This document shows positions 49,231-62,385 of a stretch of 64,000 nucleotides of DNA, piece after piece. The notes under the pieces were generated by a model. It did no database searches. It had not been told where the DNA came from and saw only the letters and a list, made by a program, of their open reading frames with translations. The stretch comes from Burkholderia latens (GTDB taxonomy: Bacteria; Pseudomonadota; Gammaproteobacteria; Burkholderiales; Burkholderiaceae). The stretch is taken from assembly GCF_902499045.1 (NCBI RefSeq), contig NZ_CABVPL010000003.1, positions 1 to 64,000 of the forward strand, written 5' to 3'. The translations under genes were made by a program, and so were the position numbers. Positions within the stretch are counted from its first letter, which is position 1. The number at the start of each line of letters is the position of its first letter.

Positions 49231-50421
49231 ATGGACGACTCCCTCAACTTCGACACGCTCGCCGTGCGCGCGGGCACGCAGCGCAGCGACTACAACGAGC
49301 ACTCGGAAGCGCTGTTCCTCACGTCGAGCTTCTGCTTCACGAGCGCGGCGGAGGCGGCCGAGCGCTTCGCGAATTCGGAAGACTATTTCACCTATTCGCG
49401 CTTCACGAACCCGACCGTCACCATGTTCCAGGATCGTCTCGCCGCGCTCGAAGGCGGCGAGGCCTGCATCGCGACGGCGTCGGGGATGGCCGCGATCATG
49501 TCGGTCGTGATGTCCGCGCTGCAGGCGGGCGATCATCTCGTCAGCTCGCGCAGCCTGTTCGGCTCGACGCTCGGGATGTTCTCGCAGATCTTCAGCAAGT
49601 TCGGCATCACGACGACGTTCGTCGATCCGACCGACCTGAACGCCTGGCAGGAAGCGGTGCGGCCGGAGACGAAGATGTTCTTCCTCGAAACGCCGTCGAA
49701 CCCGCTGACCGAACTCGCCGACATCGAAGCGATCGGCAGGATCGCGAAGGCCGCGAACGCGCTGTTCGTGGTCGACAACTGTTTCTGCAGCCCGGTGCTG
49801 CAGCAGCCGCTGAAGCTCGGCGCCGACGTCGTGATGCATTCGGCGACGAAGTTCCTCGACGGGCAGGGCCGCGTACTCGGCGGCGCGCTGGTCGGCTCGA
49901 AGGAATTCATCATGGGCAAGGTATTCCCGTTCGTGCGCAGCGCGGGCCCGACGCTGTCGGCGTTCAACGCGTGGGTGCTGCTGAAGGGGATGGAGACGCT
50001 GTCGCTGCGCGTCGAGAAGCAATCGGCGAACGCGCTCGAAATCGCGCGCTGGCTCGATGCGCATCCGGCCGTGGCGCGCGTGTTCTATCCGGGGCTCGAA
50101 TCGCATCCGCAGCATGAGCTCGCGAAGCGTCAGCAGAAGGCGGGCGGCGCGATCGTGTCGTTCGAGCTGAAGGGCGACACGCCGGAGCAGCAGCGCGCGA
50201 ACGCATGGCGCGTGATCGACGGCACGAAGCTGATCTCGATCACCGGCAACCTCGGCGACACGCGCACGACGATCACGCATCCGGCGACCACCACGCATGC
50301 GCGGATCACGCCCGAAGCGCGGGCGGCCGCGGGGATCACCGAAGGGCTGATCCGCGTCGCGGTCGGGCTGGAAGACGCGCGTGACCTGCGCAACGATCTC
50401 GCGCGCGGCCTCGAGGGCTGA
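49231..50421 (+). CDS. metZ: O-succinylhomoserine sulfhydrylase
   Basis: 396-residue PLP enzyme of the cystathionine gamma-synthase family, using sulfide and O-succinylhomoserine to form homocysteine in methionine synthesis. The PLP lysine is K207 in HSATKFLDGQG; the start FDTLAVRAGTQRSDYNEHS and the YSRFTNPTV motif mark the sulfhydrylase branch. The ATG at 49231 follows GGA; a frame open from 49192 was rejected. Its leader carries the SAM-II-like element, consistent with repression by SAM. Confidence 0.95.
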   Translation: MDDSLNFDTLAVRAGTQRSDYNEHSEALFLTSSFCFTSAAEAAERFANSEDYFTYSRFTNPTVTMFQDRLAALEGGEACIATASGMAAIMSVVMSALQAGDHLVSSRSLFGSTLGMFSQIFSKFGITTTFVDPTDLNAWQEAVRPETKMFFLETPSNPLTELADIEAIGRIAKAANALFVVDNCFCSPVLQQPLKLGADVVMHSATKFLDGQGRVLGGALVGSKEFIMGKVFPFVRSAGPTLSAFNAWVLLKGMETLSLRVEKQSANALEIARWLDAHPAVARVFYPGLESHPQHELAKRQQKAGGAIVSFELKGDTPEQQRANAWRVIDGTKLISITGNLGDTRTTITHPATTTHARITPEARAAAGITEGLIRVAVGLEDARDLRNDLARGLEG

Positions 50422-50455
50422 GCCCGGCGGCACCGTTTTCGGCGCCGGCATGACG

Positions 50456-50490
50456 ACGGGCCGCTCGACTTCGAGCGGCCCGTTCTTCTT
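50456..50490 (+). terminator. Intrinsic terminator of metZ
   Basis: ACGGGCCGCTCGA (50456-50468) pairs with TCGAGCGGCCCGT (50471-50483), then TCTTCTT. It lies between convergent metZ and bceM. Confidence 0.85.
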
Positions 50491-50521
50491 GGCCGGCGGA
50501 GAGCGTGCGGCGCCGCGGGAA

Positions 50522-54088
<3,567 letters not shown>

Positions 54089-56305
54089 TTGCGACGTCTG
54101 ATTCTGGTTGGCATGACGGTGTGCGCGGCGCTGTCCGCGAGCGCCGCCGCGGCTGAAACCGTGTTGCCCGCGACCACGTCGTGGATCGGCAACACGTTCG
54201 GCTATGGCGACGGCAGCTGGACGCAGATCGACATTCGCGCGATCGCGGTGACGCCGGACGGCAAGGTGTATACGAACGCGCCGTGGGACGAGAGCGGCGC
54301 CGAGGCGAGCGTCTACCAGGACGGGAAGATGCTCGGCTTCGCCGGCGGCACGCACGGCTGGGGCAACCTCGGCGGCAACGCGGTCGCGGTGAACAGCAAA
54401 TATGCGTACGTCGCGATCGGCGTCGGCAACGAGCGCGGCCATCTGCAGGCGCCCGGCATCTGGCCGGACAAGGGCAAGCAGTGGTTCGGCATCTCGCGCC
54501 GCACGATCGGCGACATGAAGCAGCCGGCGCCGTTTCGCGCGGCGCCGCAGGTCGCGCCGGGCGGGCGCGCCGACGCCGGCCGCGCGCGAATGGCCGCGAG
54601 TTTCATGGTGGTGAACGAGGTGCCCGCGCCGGCGCGCTCGGAAGTCGGCGAGTCCAAGGCCGAAGTCGGCGGCCTCGCGGCCGACGACAAGACGCTGTTC
54701 GCGACGAACCCGTCGCATGACGCGGTCGACGTCTACGACGCCGACACGATGCAGAAGAAGGGCACGTGGAGCGCGCACGAGCCGGGCCGCATCGCGCTCG
54801 CCGGCGACGGCACGCTGTGGCTGCTGACCGATACGCTCGGCGGGCCCGCGCGTCTCGTGCACGTGCGCGCGGACGGCCGCAAGCTCGACGACGCGCCCGC
54901 GCTGCCCGAAGGCACCGACGCGGTGGACGTGGCGGTCGACGCGAAAGGGCGCGTGCTGATCGCGGACAACGGCCCGCGCCAGCAGATCCTGATCTTCTCG
55001 AAGGGCGGTAACGGCTATGCGCCGTCCGGCACGCTCGGCGAGCGCGGCGGCATCTTCGCGGGCCCCGTGCCGGGCCGGCCGGGGCCGCAGCGCTTCAACG
55101 GGCTGACGGGTGTCGGCGTCGATCGCGCGGGCAACATCTATGTATCGATGAACGGCATCGGCCCGCGTCACGACACGATCGGCGCCGGGCTCGGCGCGGT
55201 GCTCGAAAGCTACACGCCGGACGGCAAGCTGCGCTGGCAGGTGCAGGGGCTGCTGTTCGTCGACGGCGCGTGGCTCGATCCGTCGCGGCCGAACAGCGTG
55301 TACACCGGCAACAAGCGCTTCGAGCTCGACCTGTCGAAGCCGCCCGGCCAGGACTGGAAATACGCCGGCTTCCTGTCGAACCGCTTCAAGTATCCGGACG
55401 ATCCCGTGTTCCACACCGATCAGTATCCGGGCATGCCGATCGCGCGGCGTATCGACGGCCGCACGTTCCTGTACCTGACCGACATGTACGCCGATCACCT
55501 GAAGATCTACCGCTTCGACGCGAAGCGCGACGGCGAGGTCGCGATTCCGTCGGGCCTCATCGCGGGCCGCGCGCGGCCGGTCGACAAGGTGCCGAACAAG
55601 CCGCCGGGCGGCGACTGGCTGTGGCGCGACACGAACGGCAACGGCCGGCTCGACGCCGATGAATTCACGACCAACACGACCGGCAAGGCGAAGGCGGGCG
55701 GCTGGGGCTGGTGGGTCGACACGAAGGGCGACATCTGGCGCACGAGCGACGTGCGCGGCATTCACCGCTTCGCCTACGGCGGACTCGACAAGGCCGGCAA
55801 CCCGATCTACGCGTACGACAAGGTCACGACCTATCCGATGCCGCAGCCGTTCACGCAACTGCGCCGCGCGATCTACGAGCCGCAGACGGACACGCTGTAC
55901 GTAACCGGCTATACGGCCGATGCGCCGCCGCAGCCGGGCATCAACAAGGAAGTCGGCCGCGTGCTGGTGCGCTTCGACAAGTGGTCGAGCGGCTCGCCGG
56001 TGGTGCGTTACCAGGTCGCGCTGCCGTGGCAGCTCGACGCGAAGCCGATCCTCGACCTGATCGGGATCACGGTCGAAGGCCGCTACATCTTCACGGTGGA
56101 GCCGGTCGGCAAGATCCACGTGTACGACAAGGAAACCGGCAAGGAAGCCGGCGTGATGAGCCCGGGCGCGGAAGTCGGCAAGGCGTCGGGCTGGGTCGAC
56201 GTGCCATTCGGCATCAGCGCGTTCCGGCGCGAGAACGGCGAATACCTGGTGTTCGTCGAGGAAGACGCGCGCGGCAAGGTGCTGATGTATCGGTGGAAAC
56301 CGTGA
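54089..56305 (+). CDS. bceP: Large secreted beta-propeller-like protein of the cepacian cluster
   Basis: 738 residues. Signal peptide 1-22 (MRRLILVGMTVCAALSASAA). The mature protein is made of short beta-rich units typical of NHL/propeller proteins (IDIRAIAVTPDGKVY, GLTGVGVDRAGNIYVSMNG, DVAVDAKGRVLIADNG), and has an EF-hand-like calcium loop DTNGNGRLDADEF at ~514-526. I chose the TTG at 54089, with GGAGAG just upstream, over a GTG at 54053. No function is known; location suggests a role in polymer export, assembly or modification outside the membrane. Symbol from cluster order only. Confidence 0.82.
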   Translation: MRRLILVGMTVCAALSASAAAAETVLPATTSWIGNTFGYGDGSWTQIDIRAIAVTPDGKVYTNAPWDESGAEASVYQDGKMLGFAGGTHGWGNLGGNAVAVNSKYAYVAIGVGNERGHLQAPGIWPDKGKQWFGISRRTIGDMKQPAPFRAAPQVAPGGRADAGRARMAASFMVVNEVPAPARSEVGESKAEVGGLAADDKTLFATNPSHDAVDVYDADTMQKKGTWSAHEPGRIALAGDGTLWLLTDTLGGPARLVHVRADGRKLDDAPALPEGTDAVDVAVDAKGRVLIADNGPRQQILIFSKGGNGYAPSGTLGERGGIFAGPVPGRPGPQRFNGLTGVGVDRAGNIYVSMNGIGPRHDTIGAGLGAVLESYTPDGKLRWQVQGLLFVDGAWLDPSRPNSVYTGNKRFELDLSKPPGQDWKYAGFLSNRFKYPDDPVFHTDQYPGMPIARRIDGRTFLYLTDMYADHLKIYRFDAKRDGEVAIPSGLIAGRARPVDKVPNKPPGGDWLWRDTNGNGRLDADEFTTNTTGKAKAGGWGWWVDTKGDIWRTSDVRGIHRFAYGGLDKAGNPIYAYDKVTTYPMPQPFTQLRRAIYEPQTDTLYVTGYTADAPPQPGINKEVGRVLVRFDKWSSGSPVVRYQVALPWQLDAKPILDLIGITVEGRYIFTVEPVGKIHVYDKETGKEAGVMSPGAEVGKASGWVDVPFGISAFRRENGEYLVFVEEDARGKVLMYRWKP

Positions 56306-56352
56306 CGGGCGGGCGCGCCGTCGTCGCCGTCGCCGTCACACAAGGCTGAAGC

Positions 56353-57819
56353 ATGGACAAAGGCATACTAAAGAACGTTTCGATCAACTTCATCGGGCTG
56401 ATCCTGCCGACCTTCGTGTCGCTGGTGACGGTGCCGGCGTACATCCACGCGCTCGGCGTCGAACGCTACGGCGTCGTCAGCCTCGTGTGGACGCTGATCG
56501 GCTATTTCGGGATCCTCGATCTCGGAATGAGCATGGCCGCGCAGAACCACATCTCGAAGGCGCTCGCGAGCGGCAACGCGGACGAAAGCGCGCGCGTGTT
56601 CTGGAGCGCGTTCTGGCTGAACCTCGGCACCGGCATCGCCGGCGGGCTGCTGATCTATTTCGGCGCGTTCGTCTACACCGCGTATTTCACGAAGGTGTCG
56701 GCGGCGATGCAGCACGAGGTGTATCTCGCGCTGCCGTGGCTCGCGCTCGCGATTCCGCTCGCGAACGTGTCGTGGGTGTTCGCCGGCGCGATCAACGGCG
56801 CCGAACGGTTCGGCGTGTTCAACACGAACCAGACGATCGGCACGTTCCTGTTCCAGCTGCTGCCGCTCGGCGCCGCGTGGTGGATCGCGCCGAACCTGCA
56901 GACGGTGTTGGCCGCCGCCGTGGTCGCGCGGCTGATCGCTGCGGTGATGCTCGGTCACGCGAGCATCAAGGTGCTTGGGATCCGGCGCATCGACCCGCCG
57001 CAGTGGGGCACCGCGAAGGGGCTGTTCAACTTCGGCGGCTGGATGCTGATCGCGAGCACGACGAGCATGATCGCCGACACGCTCGACCGCGTGATGCTCG
57101 GCGCCGGCATGGGCGCGAAGTTCGTCACGTACTACACGGTGCCGCAGAACCTCGTCACGCGCCTGAACATGCTGCCGAATGCGCTGGTGCGCACGCTGTT
57201 TCCGCGGCTGTCGGCGGTCGGCCGCGACCATGCCGACACGCTCGCGCGCCAGTCTCTCGAATTCCTGAACGGCGTGTTCACGCCGGTCGGCATCGTCGCG
57301 ATCTTCGCGCTCGCGCCGTTCCTCACGCTGTGGGTCGGCGCCGATCTGGCCGCACATTCGGCGCCGGTCGGCCGCGTGCTGGTGATCAGCGTGTGGCTCG
57401 TCGGCCAGGCGAGCGTCACGCGAATCCTGATCCAGTCGCAGGTCAACCCGGCCCGCGCCGCGTTGGCGGGCCTCGTCGAGATGCCGTTCTTCGTCGGCGG
57501 CCTGTGGCTCGGCATTCATCACTTCGGGCTGATCGGCGCGGCGGTGGTCGTCGCGGCGCGCGCGCTGGTCGACTACGGCGTGCTGCTGTACCTGTCGGCG
57601 ATCCGGATGCGCGCGATCGTGCTCGACATGCTCGCGCATCTCGCCTTCCTGCTCGCGAGCCTGTTGCTCGCGCAAGCATGGCCGGGGCTCGGCGAGTCGA
57701 TCGGCCTGTGCGCGATCGTGCTGGCGCTGAACCTTGCGTGGTCGTTCACGATGACGCCGGCGCTGCGCGCGCTCGTGCGCGACTTGTTCGTCCGTCTCAA
57801 TGCGAGGAAACCCATATGA
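56353..57819 (+). CDS. bceQ: Wzx-type oligosaccharide flippase
   Basis: 488-residue membrane protein with about 12-14 hydrophobic segments, in the MOP exporter superfamily (Wzx/RfbX). The start GILKNVSINFIGLILPTFVS and the segment RYGVVSLVWTLIGYFGILDLG are typical. It should flip lipid-linked cepacian repeat units across the inner membrane. It begins 48 bases after bceP and overlaps bceR by 4 bases. Confidence 0.9.
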   Translation: MDKGILKNVSINFIGLILPTFVSLVTVPAYIHALGVERYGVVSLVWTLIGYFGILDLGMSMAAQNHISKALASGNADESARVFWSAFWLNLGTGIAGGLLIYFGAFVYTAYFTKVSAAMQHEVYLALPWLALAIPLANVSWVFAGAINGAERFGVFNTNQTIGTFLFQLLPLGAAWWIAPNLQTVLAAAVVARLIAAVMLGHASIKVLGIRRIDPPQWGTAKGLFNFGGWMLIASTTSMIADTLDRVMLGAGMGAKFVTYYTVPQNLVTRLNMLPNALVRTLFPRLSAVGRDHADTLARQSLEFLNGVFTPVGIVAIFALAPFLTLWVGADLAAHSAPVGRVLVISVWLVGQASVTRILIQSQVNPARAALAGLVEMPFFVGGLWLGIHHFGLIGAAVVVAARALVDYGVLLYLSAIRMRAIVLDMLAHLAFLLASLLLAQAWPGLGESIGLCAIVLALNLAWSFTMTPALRALVRDLFVRLNARKPI

Positions 57820-60287
57820 ATCGCGATCTGGCGGAACACGCCATCCTGAATGTCGCCGCGGCCGATGCCGCCGTGGCCGACACCGGCAATGCCGCGCTGC
57901 GCCGCGCCGAAACCGCCGGGCAGGCGGCCGCGCGCCATGCGTCGCGCCCGCTGCGCGTGGCGATCGTCCACGATTGGCTCGTCACGTATGCCGGCGCCGA
58001 GCGCGTGCTCGAACAGATCGTCGCGTGTTTCCCCGACGCGGACCTGTTCAGCCTCGTCGATTTTCTCGACGATCGCGCGTTCGTGCGCGGCAAGCCGGTG
58101 ACGACGTCGTTCATCCAGAAGCTGCCGTTCGCGCGCACCAAGTACCGCAGCTATCTGCCGCTGATGCCGCTTGCGATCGAGCAGCTCGACGTGTCCGGCT
58201 ACGACCTCGTGATCTCCAGCAGCCATGCGGTCGCGAAGGGCGTACTGACGGGGCCGGACCAGGTGCACATCAGCTACGTGCATTCGCCGATCCGCTATGC
58301 GTGGGATCTGCAGCACCAGTATCTGGAACAGTCGAATCTCACGCACGGACCGAAGTCGCTGCTCGCGCGGATGATCCTCCATTACATCCGCAACTGGGAC
58401 ACGCGCACCGCGAACGCGGTGGACGGCTTCGTCGCGAACTCCGAGTTCATCGCGCGGCGCATCCGCAAGGTGTATCACCGCGATGCGGCGGTGATCTTCC
58501 CGCCGGTCGACGTCGATGCCTTCTCGCTGAACGAGGTGAAGGACGATTTCTACCTCACGGCATCGCGGATGGTGCCGTACAAGAAGATCGACCTGATCGT
58601 CGAAGCGTTCTCGCGCACGCCGGAGCGCAAGCTCGTCGTGATCGGCGACGGCCCGGAGATGCAGAAGATCCGCGCGAAGGCCGGCCCGAACGTCGAGATC
58701 ATGGGCTATCAGCCGTTCGCGGTGCTGCACGACCGGATGCGGCGCGCGAAGGCGTTCGTGTTCGCGGCCGAGGAGGATTTCGGGATCTCCGTGGTCGAGG
58801 CGCAGGCGTGCGGCACGCCGGTGATCGCATACGGGAAGGGCGGCGCGCTCGAGACCGTGCTCCAACCGCGCGCGCACGCGCAGCCGACCGGGCTGTTCTT
58901 CGACGAGCAGACGCCGCACGCGATCGTCGCGGCGGTCGACGAGTTCGAGCGCGCGCCGCAGCGCTTCGCGCCGCGCGCATGCCGCGCGAACGCGGAGCGC
59001 TTCTCCGCCGATACGTTCCGGCGCCGCTTTCTCGACTACGTGGAAGCCGCATTGCCCGGCTCGACCGCGCAGCGCGGCACGGCCGTCGCGCCGATGCCGG
59101 CCCCGCGCGGCCCGGCGACGCTCGTGCTCGACCAGAGCGGCGTGCTCGGCGGCGCGGAGTTGTCGCTGCTGGAGATCATGAAGCACATGCGCGCGAACGC
59201 CGACGTGCTGCTGTTCGACGACGGCCCGTTCCGCGCCGCGCTCGACGAGATCGGCGCGCGCGTCGACGTGCTCGACCAGGGCGCGCTCGCCGGCGTGCGC
59301 AAGCAGGGCGGCGTGTCGGCCGGTGCGTTGAAGCAGCTGGTCGCGCTGGTGCGCGACGTCGCACGGCGCGCGCGCCGCGCCGAGGTGATCTACGCGAACA
59401 CGCAGCGCGCGATGGTGGTCGCGGCGCTGGCCGGACGGCTCGCGCGCAAGCCGGTGGTCTGGCACCTGCGCGACATCGTCAGCGGCGAGCATTTCGGCCG
59501 CAAGCAGCTGACCGCGATCAAGTACTGCGCGCGGTTCGGCGTCACGCGCGTGATCGCGAACTCGGATGCGTCCGCGCAGGCGTTCCGCGCGCTGACGGGC
59601 TTCACGCCGCAGCACGTCGACGTCGTGTTCAACGGCATTTCGGCCGAACCTTTCGATGCGCTCGACCCGACCAGCCAGGCCGCGCTGCGCGCGCGCTTCG
59701 GGCTGCCGGAGCACGCGTGGCTCGTCGGCTCGTTCAGCCGGCTCGCGCACTGGAAGGGGCAGCATCTGCTGCTGGAGGCCGCCGCGCGCCATCCCGACAT
59801 GCACGTGGTGCTGGTCGGCGCGCCGCTGTTCGGCGAGGACGACTACGCGGCGCAGCTGCACGAGATCGTCGCGCGTCACGGGATGGACGAGCGCGTGCAC
59901 TTCCTCGGATTCCAGCGCGACGTGGCCGCGTGCATGAAGGCGGTCGACGTGGTCGCGCATACGTCGATCACGCCGGAGCCGTTCGGGCGCGTGATCGTCG
60001 AAGGGATGCTCGCGCGGCGGCCGGTGGTCGCGGCTCGCGCGGGCGGGGTCGTCGAGATCATCGAGGACGGCGAGAACGGGCTGCTGTGCGAGCCGGGCAA
60101 CGCGGCCGCGCTGGCCGATGCGCTGGGCAGGCTGAAGCACGACGGCGCGCTGCGCGAGCGGCTCGTCGCGAGCGGGCGCGCGACCGCGGTGCGCCGGTTC
60201 GGCACCGAAACGTACGTGGAGCGCGTCGAGAAGATCCTCGCGGATACGGCGAAGGCCGCGAAGGCCGCGAAGGCGAAGAAGCGGTAA
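57816..60287 (+). CDS. bceR: Fused two-domain glycosyltransferase (GT4 + GT4)
   Basis: 823 residues with two tandem GT-B transferase modules. The first (~45-425) begins LRVAIVHDWLVTYAGAERVL and has the E-x7-E motif in EEDFGISVVEAQACGTPV (~320). The second (~430-805) begins TLVLDQSGVLGGAELSLL and has E-x7-E in EPFGRVIVEGMLARRPVV (~720). A Pro/Ala linker joins them and a Lys/Ala tail closes the protein. One polypeptide probably adds two sugars of the cepacian repeat. ATG overlaps the bceQ stop (ATGA). The frame stays open much further upstream but that is a bceQ shadow. Confidence 0.93.
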   Translation: MNRDLAEHAILNVAAADAAVADTGNAALRRAETAGQAAARHASRPLRVAIVHDWLVTYAGAERVLEQIVACFPDADLFSLVDFLDDRAFVRGKPVTTSFIQKLPFARTKYRSYLPLMPLAIEQLDVSGYDLVISSSHAVAKGVLTGPDQVHISYVHSPIRYAWDLQHQYLEQSNLTHGPKSLLARMILHYIRNWDTRTANAVDGFVANSEFIARRIRKVYHRDAAVIFPPVDVDAFSLNEVKDDFYLTASRMVPYKKIDLIVEAFSRTPERKLVVIGDGPEMQKIRAKAGPNVEIMGYQPFAVLHDRMRRAKAFVFAAEEDFGISVVEAQACGTPVIAYGKGGALETVLQPRAHAQPTGLFFDEQTPHAIVAAVDEFERAPQRFAPRACRANAERFSADTFRRRFLDYVEAALPGSTAQRGTAVAPMPAPRGPATLVLDQSGVLGGAELSLLEIMKHMRANADVLLFDDGPFRAALDEIGARVDVLDQGALAGVRKQGGVSAGALKQLVALVRDVARRARRAEVIYANTQRAMVVAALAGRLARKPVVWHLRDIVSGEHFGRKQLTAIKYCARFGVTRVIANSDASAQAFRALTGFTPQHVDVVFNGISAEPFDALDPTSQAALRARFGLPEHAWLVGSFSRLAHWKGQHLLLEAAARHPDMHVVLVGAPLFGEDDYAAQLHEIVARHGMDERVHFLGFQRDVAACMKAVDVVAHTSITPEPFGRVIVEGMLARRPVVAARAGGVVEIIEDGENGLLCEPGNAAALADALGRLKHDGALRERLVASGRATAVRRFGTETYVERVEKILADTAKAAKAAKAKKR

Positions 60288-60616
60288 GCGGGTGAGCGGC
60301 GGCCGGCGGCACGCGGCGCGTGTCGTTCGAGCCGGCCGGAAGCGGGCCCTCATGCGGCGCTGCGCTGCATGGGGGCCTCGGCGTCTGGGCCGTTTCGTTT
60401 TTGCGTGAGCCGGCCCGAAGTCGGCCGTCCCGCAGATCGGGGTCGCCGTGCAGATGCCAGCAGGCGGCTCAATGCGGCGATCCGTCACGTCCGGAGGGCG
60501 CGGGCCGCGCCGACGGCAGCGCAGCCGCCTAAAAGCCGATACGCATCGCACACACACGGCGCACCGTTGCAGTGCGCGCCATCCCGACACGCGATGGCCT
60601 TACACGCTCGTTTTGC

Positions 60617-60653
60617 GCAAAAACGCCCCGTGCAACCTGACGCCGCACGGGGC
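60617..60653 (-). terminator. Intrinsic terminator of bceS
   Basis: On the minus strand, GCCCCGTGC / GCACGGGGC (60625-60653, 9-bp stem, 11-base loop) is followed by GTTTTTG. It lies 27-63 bases past the bceS stop. The rest of the 392-base gap to bceR (60288-60679) shows a GC-rich hairpin near 60348-60390 and no gene. Confidence 0.8.
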
Positions 60654-60679
60654 CGGCGCGCCGGCATGGCGCGTTTGCT

Positions 60680-61855
60680 TCAGGCGGCCTGCTCGGGCGC
60701 CGGCGCGACGACGCGCGCGGCGCGCGCCGGCTTCAGGCTGGCCGACCACATCATCGCCGGGCGTTCGAACAGCCGGTAGAACACATAGGCGACCGGAATC
60801 GCGGCGGCCATGAACGCGATCGACGGCCAGATCGACAGTTGCAGCTCCGAATGGAACAGCACCGAGCCGAGGCAGACGAACAGCGGCAGATGGACGAGGT
60901 ACAGCGAGTAGCTGAAGTCGCCGAACCAGCCGAGCACGCGCAACAGCGGCGTCGGGCGCGGCGGGCACGCGAGCGCGCGGTACAGGAAGCACGCGAAGCC
61001 GGCCGCCCACAGCTGGAACGCGCCGTACTGGCCGAAATGGAACGCGCCGCAGCCGGCGGCAAGCAGCACGGCGGCCGCGCCGTACCATGCGCGCGACGGC
61101 GCGTCGGCCGCGCCGCGCGCCGGCTTTGCGCGCACGTCGGCGATCCACGCGCCGACCGTCCAGGACAGCCAGTACGACGTGAAGAACTGCAGGTCGTGCC
61201 GCTCGAGCAGCCACGCCGACGCGACGTTGACGAGCGCGACGGCCGCGACGATGGCCGGCATCCCGATGCGCCGGCGCAGCGCGAACAGCAGCGGATAGAT
61301 CGCGTAGAACTGCACTTCGAGCGACAGCGTCCACAGCGCGCCGTTCGATCCATACGTGTAGCCGGCGACGCCCTGCAGCGAGAACAGGTTCACGAGAAAC
61401 GCGGTGAGGCCGACGTCGCGAATCTTGTGGCTGACCGGCGCGATCTGCAGGCTGACCGCGTCCATCGCGAGCGTGAACAGCAGCGCGGCGAGCAGCACCG
61501 GATAGATGCGCGCGAAGCGGCGCGCCCAGAAGTTGGGCGCATCGAGCCGGTACGCGGGGTTGGCCGCCAGCTTGAGCGCCGCGTTGCGATGGATGCAGTA
61601 GCCACTGATCACGAAGAAGATCGGCACGCCGGCCGACCCCCACGCAAACGGGAACGTCAGGTAGCCGACGATCACGCTCGGATCGAGTGTGTGACCGTAG
61701 GCGCGATGAAAGCCCTGCATGCCGACCCAGACGACCTGCCGGCAATGAAAATAGGCGACGAGCAGCGCCGCGAACCCGCGCATCGCGTCGATCACGTGTT
61801 CCTTGTGGTCGGCGACGGGCGGCGCAGCCGATGGCGATCCGCTGAAAGCTTGCAT
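60680..61855 (-). CDS. bceS: Membrane acyltransferase (Acyltransferase-3 family)
   Basis: 391-residue polytopic O-acyltransferase. Conserved EHVIDAMRGFAALLVAYFHC (catalytic His and family R) and GVPIFFVISGYCIHRN open the protein; about ten membrane segments follow. It differs clearly from bceO in sequence, so it probably acylates another position. The ATG at 61855 has AAGGA upstream; a further 16 codons open upstream were rejected. It is convergent with bceR and divergent from the small ORF and bceT. Confidence 0.88.
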   Translation of the reverse strand: MQAFSGSPSAAPPVADHKEHVIDAMRGFAALLVAYFHCRQVVWVGMQGFHRAYGHTLDPSVIVGYLTFPFAWGSAGVPIFFVISGYCIHRNAALKLAANPAYRLDAPNFWARRFARIYPVLLAALLFTLAMDAVSLQIAPVSHKIRDVGLTAFLVNLFSLQGVAGYTYGSNGALWTLSLEVQFYAIYPLLFALRRRIGMPAIVAAVALVNVASAWLLERHDLQFFTSYWLSWTVGAWIADVRAKPARGAADAPSRAWYGAAAVLLAAGCGAFHFGQYGAFQLWAAGFACFLYRALACPPRPTPLLRVLGWFGDFSYSLYLVHLPLFVCLGSVLFHSELQLSIWPSIAFMAAAIPVAYVFYRLFERPAMMWSASLKPARAARVVAPAPEQAA

Positions 61856-62063
61856 GCGATTCCTTGCGACGGATGAAGGGGATGGTCCAATCGTAATGCG
61901 CAAGAATTCGAGCGAATCAATAAAAAAATCGCGCCTCAGAATAATCGTATTTCAGATGGTGGTTTTATCGGGACCTGAAAGCGGTTTCGCGGGCACCACA
62001 ATTATTTGCCGATTTTTTTCTGATAGTTTGAAGCTCCGGTTGATTGATGCAAGGAGCGGCAAG
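61856..62063. other. AT-rich divergent intergenic region upstream of bceS and the small ORF
   Basis: Runs of A/T (AATAAAAAAATC near 61917, TTGCCGATTTTTTTC near 62007) contrast with the GC-rich genes. It presumably contains both divergent promoters. I see no further ORF. Confidence 0.5.
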
Positions 62064-62207
62064 ATGGACATGCATTGGATCGCGAGCGCGGCAGTACTGC
62101 TGGTCATGGCCGTGCTGTCGGCGTACCGCGAGGCGCTGAAGAACGAGCCGATTCGCCCCGGCGTCGAGCGGGGCGGCGTCCCGTATATCGAGGAATTCGA
62201 ATCGTAA
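62064..62207 (+). CDS. Small single-span membrane protein in the bce-II cluster
   Basis: 47 residues: a hydrophobic segment at ~4-20 (HWIASAAVLLVMAVLSAY), then a polar, mostly charged tail REALKNEPIRPGVERGGVPYIEEFES. The AAGGAG at ideal spacing before the ATG and the contrast with the AT-rich flanks argue for a real gene. Family unknown; the extracytoplasmic or cytoplasmic tail could anchor or regulate the export apparatus. Longer in-frame reading upstream has no ribosome binding site. It could be transcribed with bceT, though 230 bases separate them. Confidence 0.65.
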   Translation: MDMHWIASAAVLLVMAVLSAYREALKNEPIRPGVERGGVPYIEEFES

Positions 62208-62385
62208 TAAATTGTATCCGGAAAATCGGTAATTTGTTTCTGCTTCGGCAATCGGTTCGGCAATATCGACCGAATCCGCGGGTTATTGCTTTTCCGGAAA
62301 ACATGGGCATTCGGTCCATATCGAAAATGAGCGGAGTGGAATTGGCCGTGCCGCCGATTCTCGATATGCCGTTCGGAAAACAATC

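Noticed and set aside
47305-50451. A 1048-codon minus-strand frame opposite purF and metZ
   Set aside because: Same GC-frame shadow. It runs antisense across two well-defined genes and a terminator.
56487-57815. Upstream extension of bceR to a 1266-residue protein
   Set aside because: The extra part is an alternative frame of the flippase gene. The ATG at 57816 overlaps the flippase stop in the usual ATGA manner.
57573-60590. A 1005-codon minus-strand frame opposite bceR
   Set aside because: Low-complexity Arg-rich shadow of a gene with two intact glycosyltransferase motifs.
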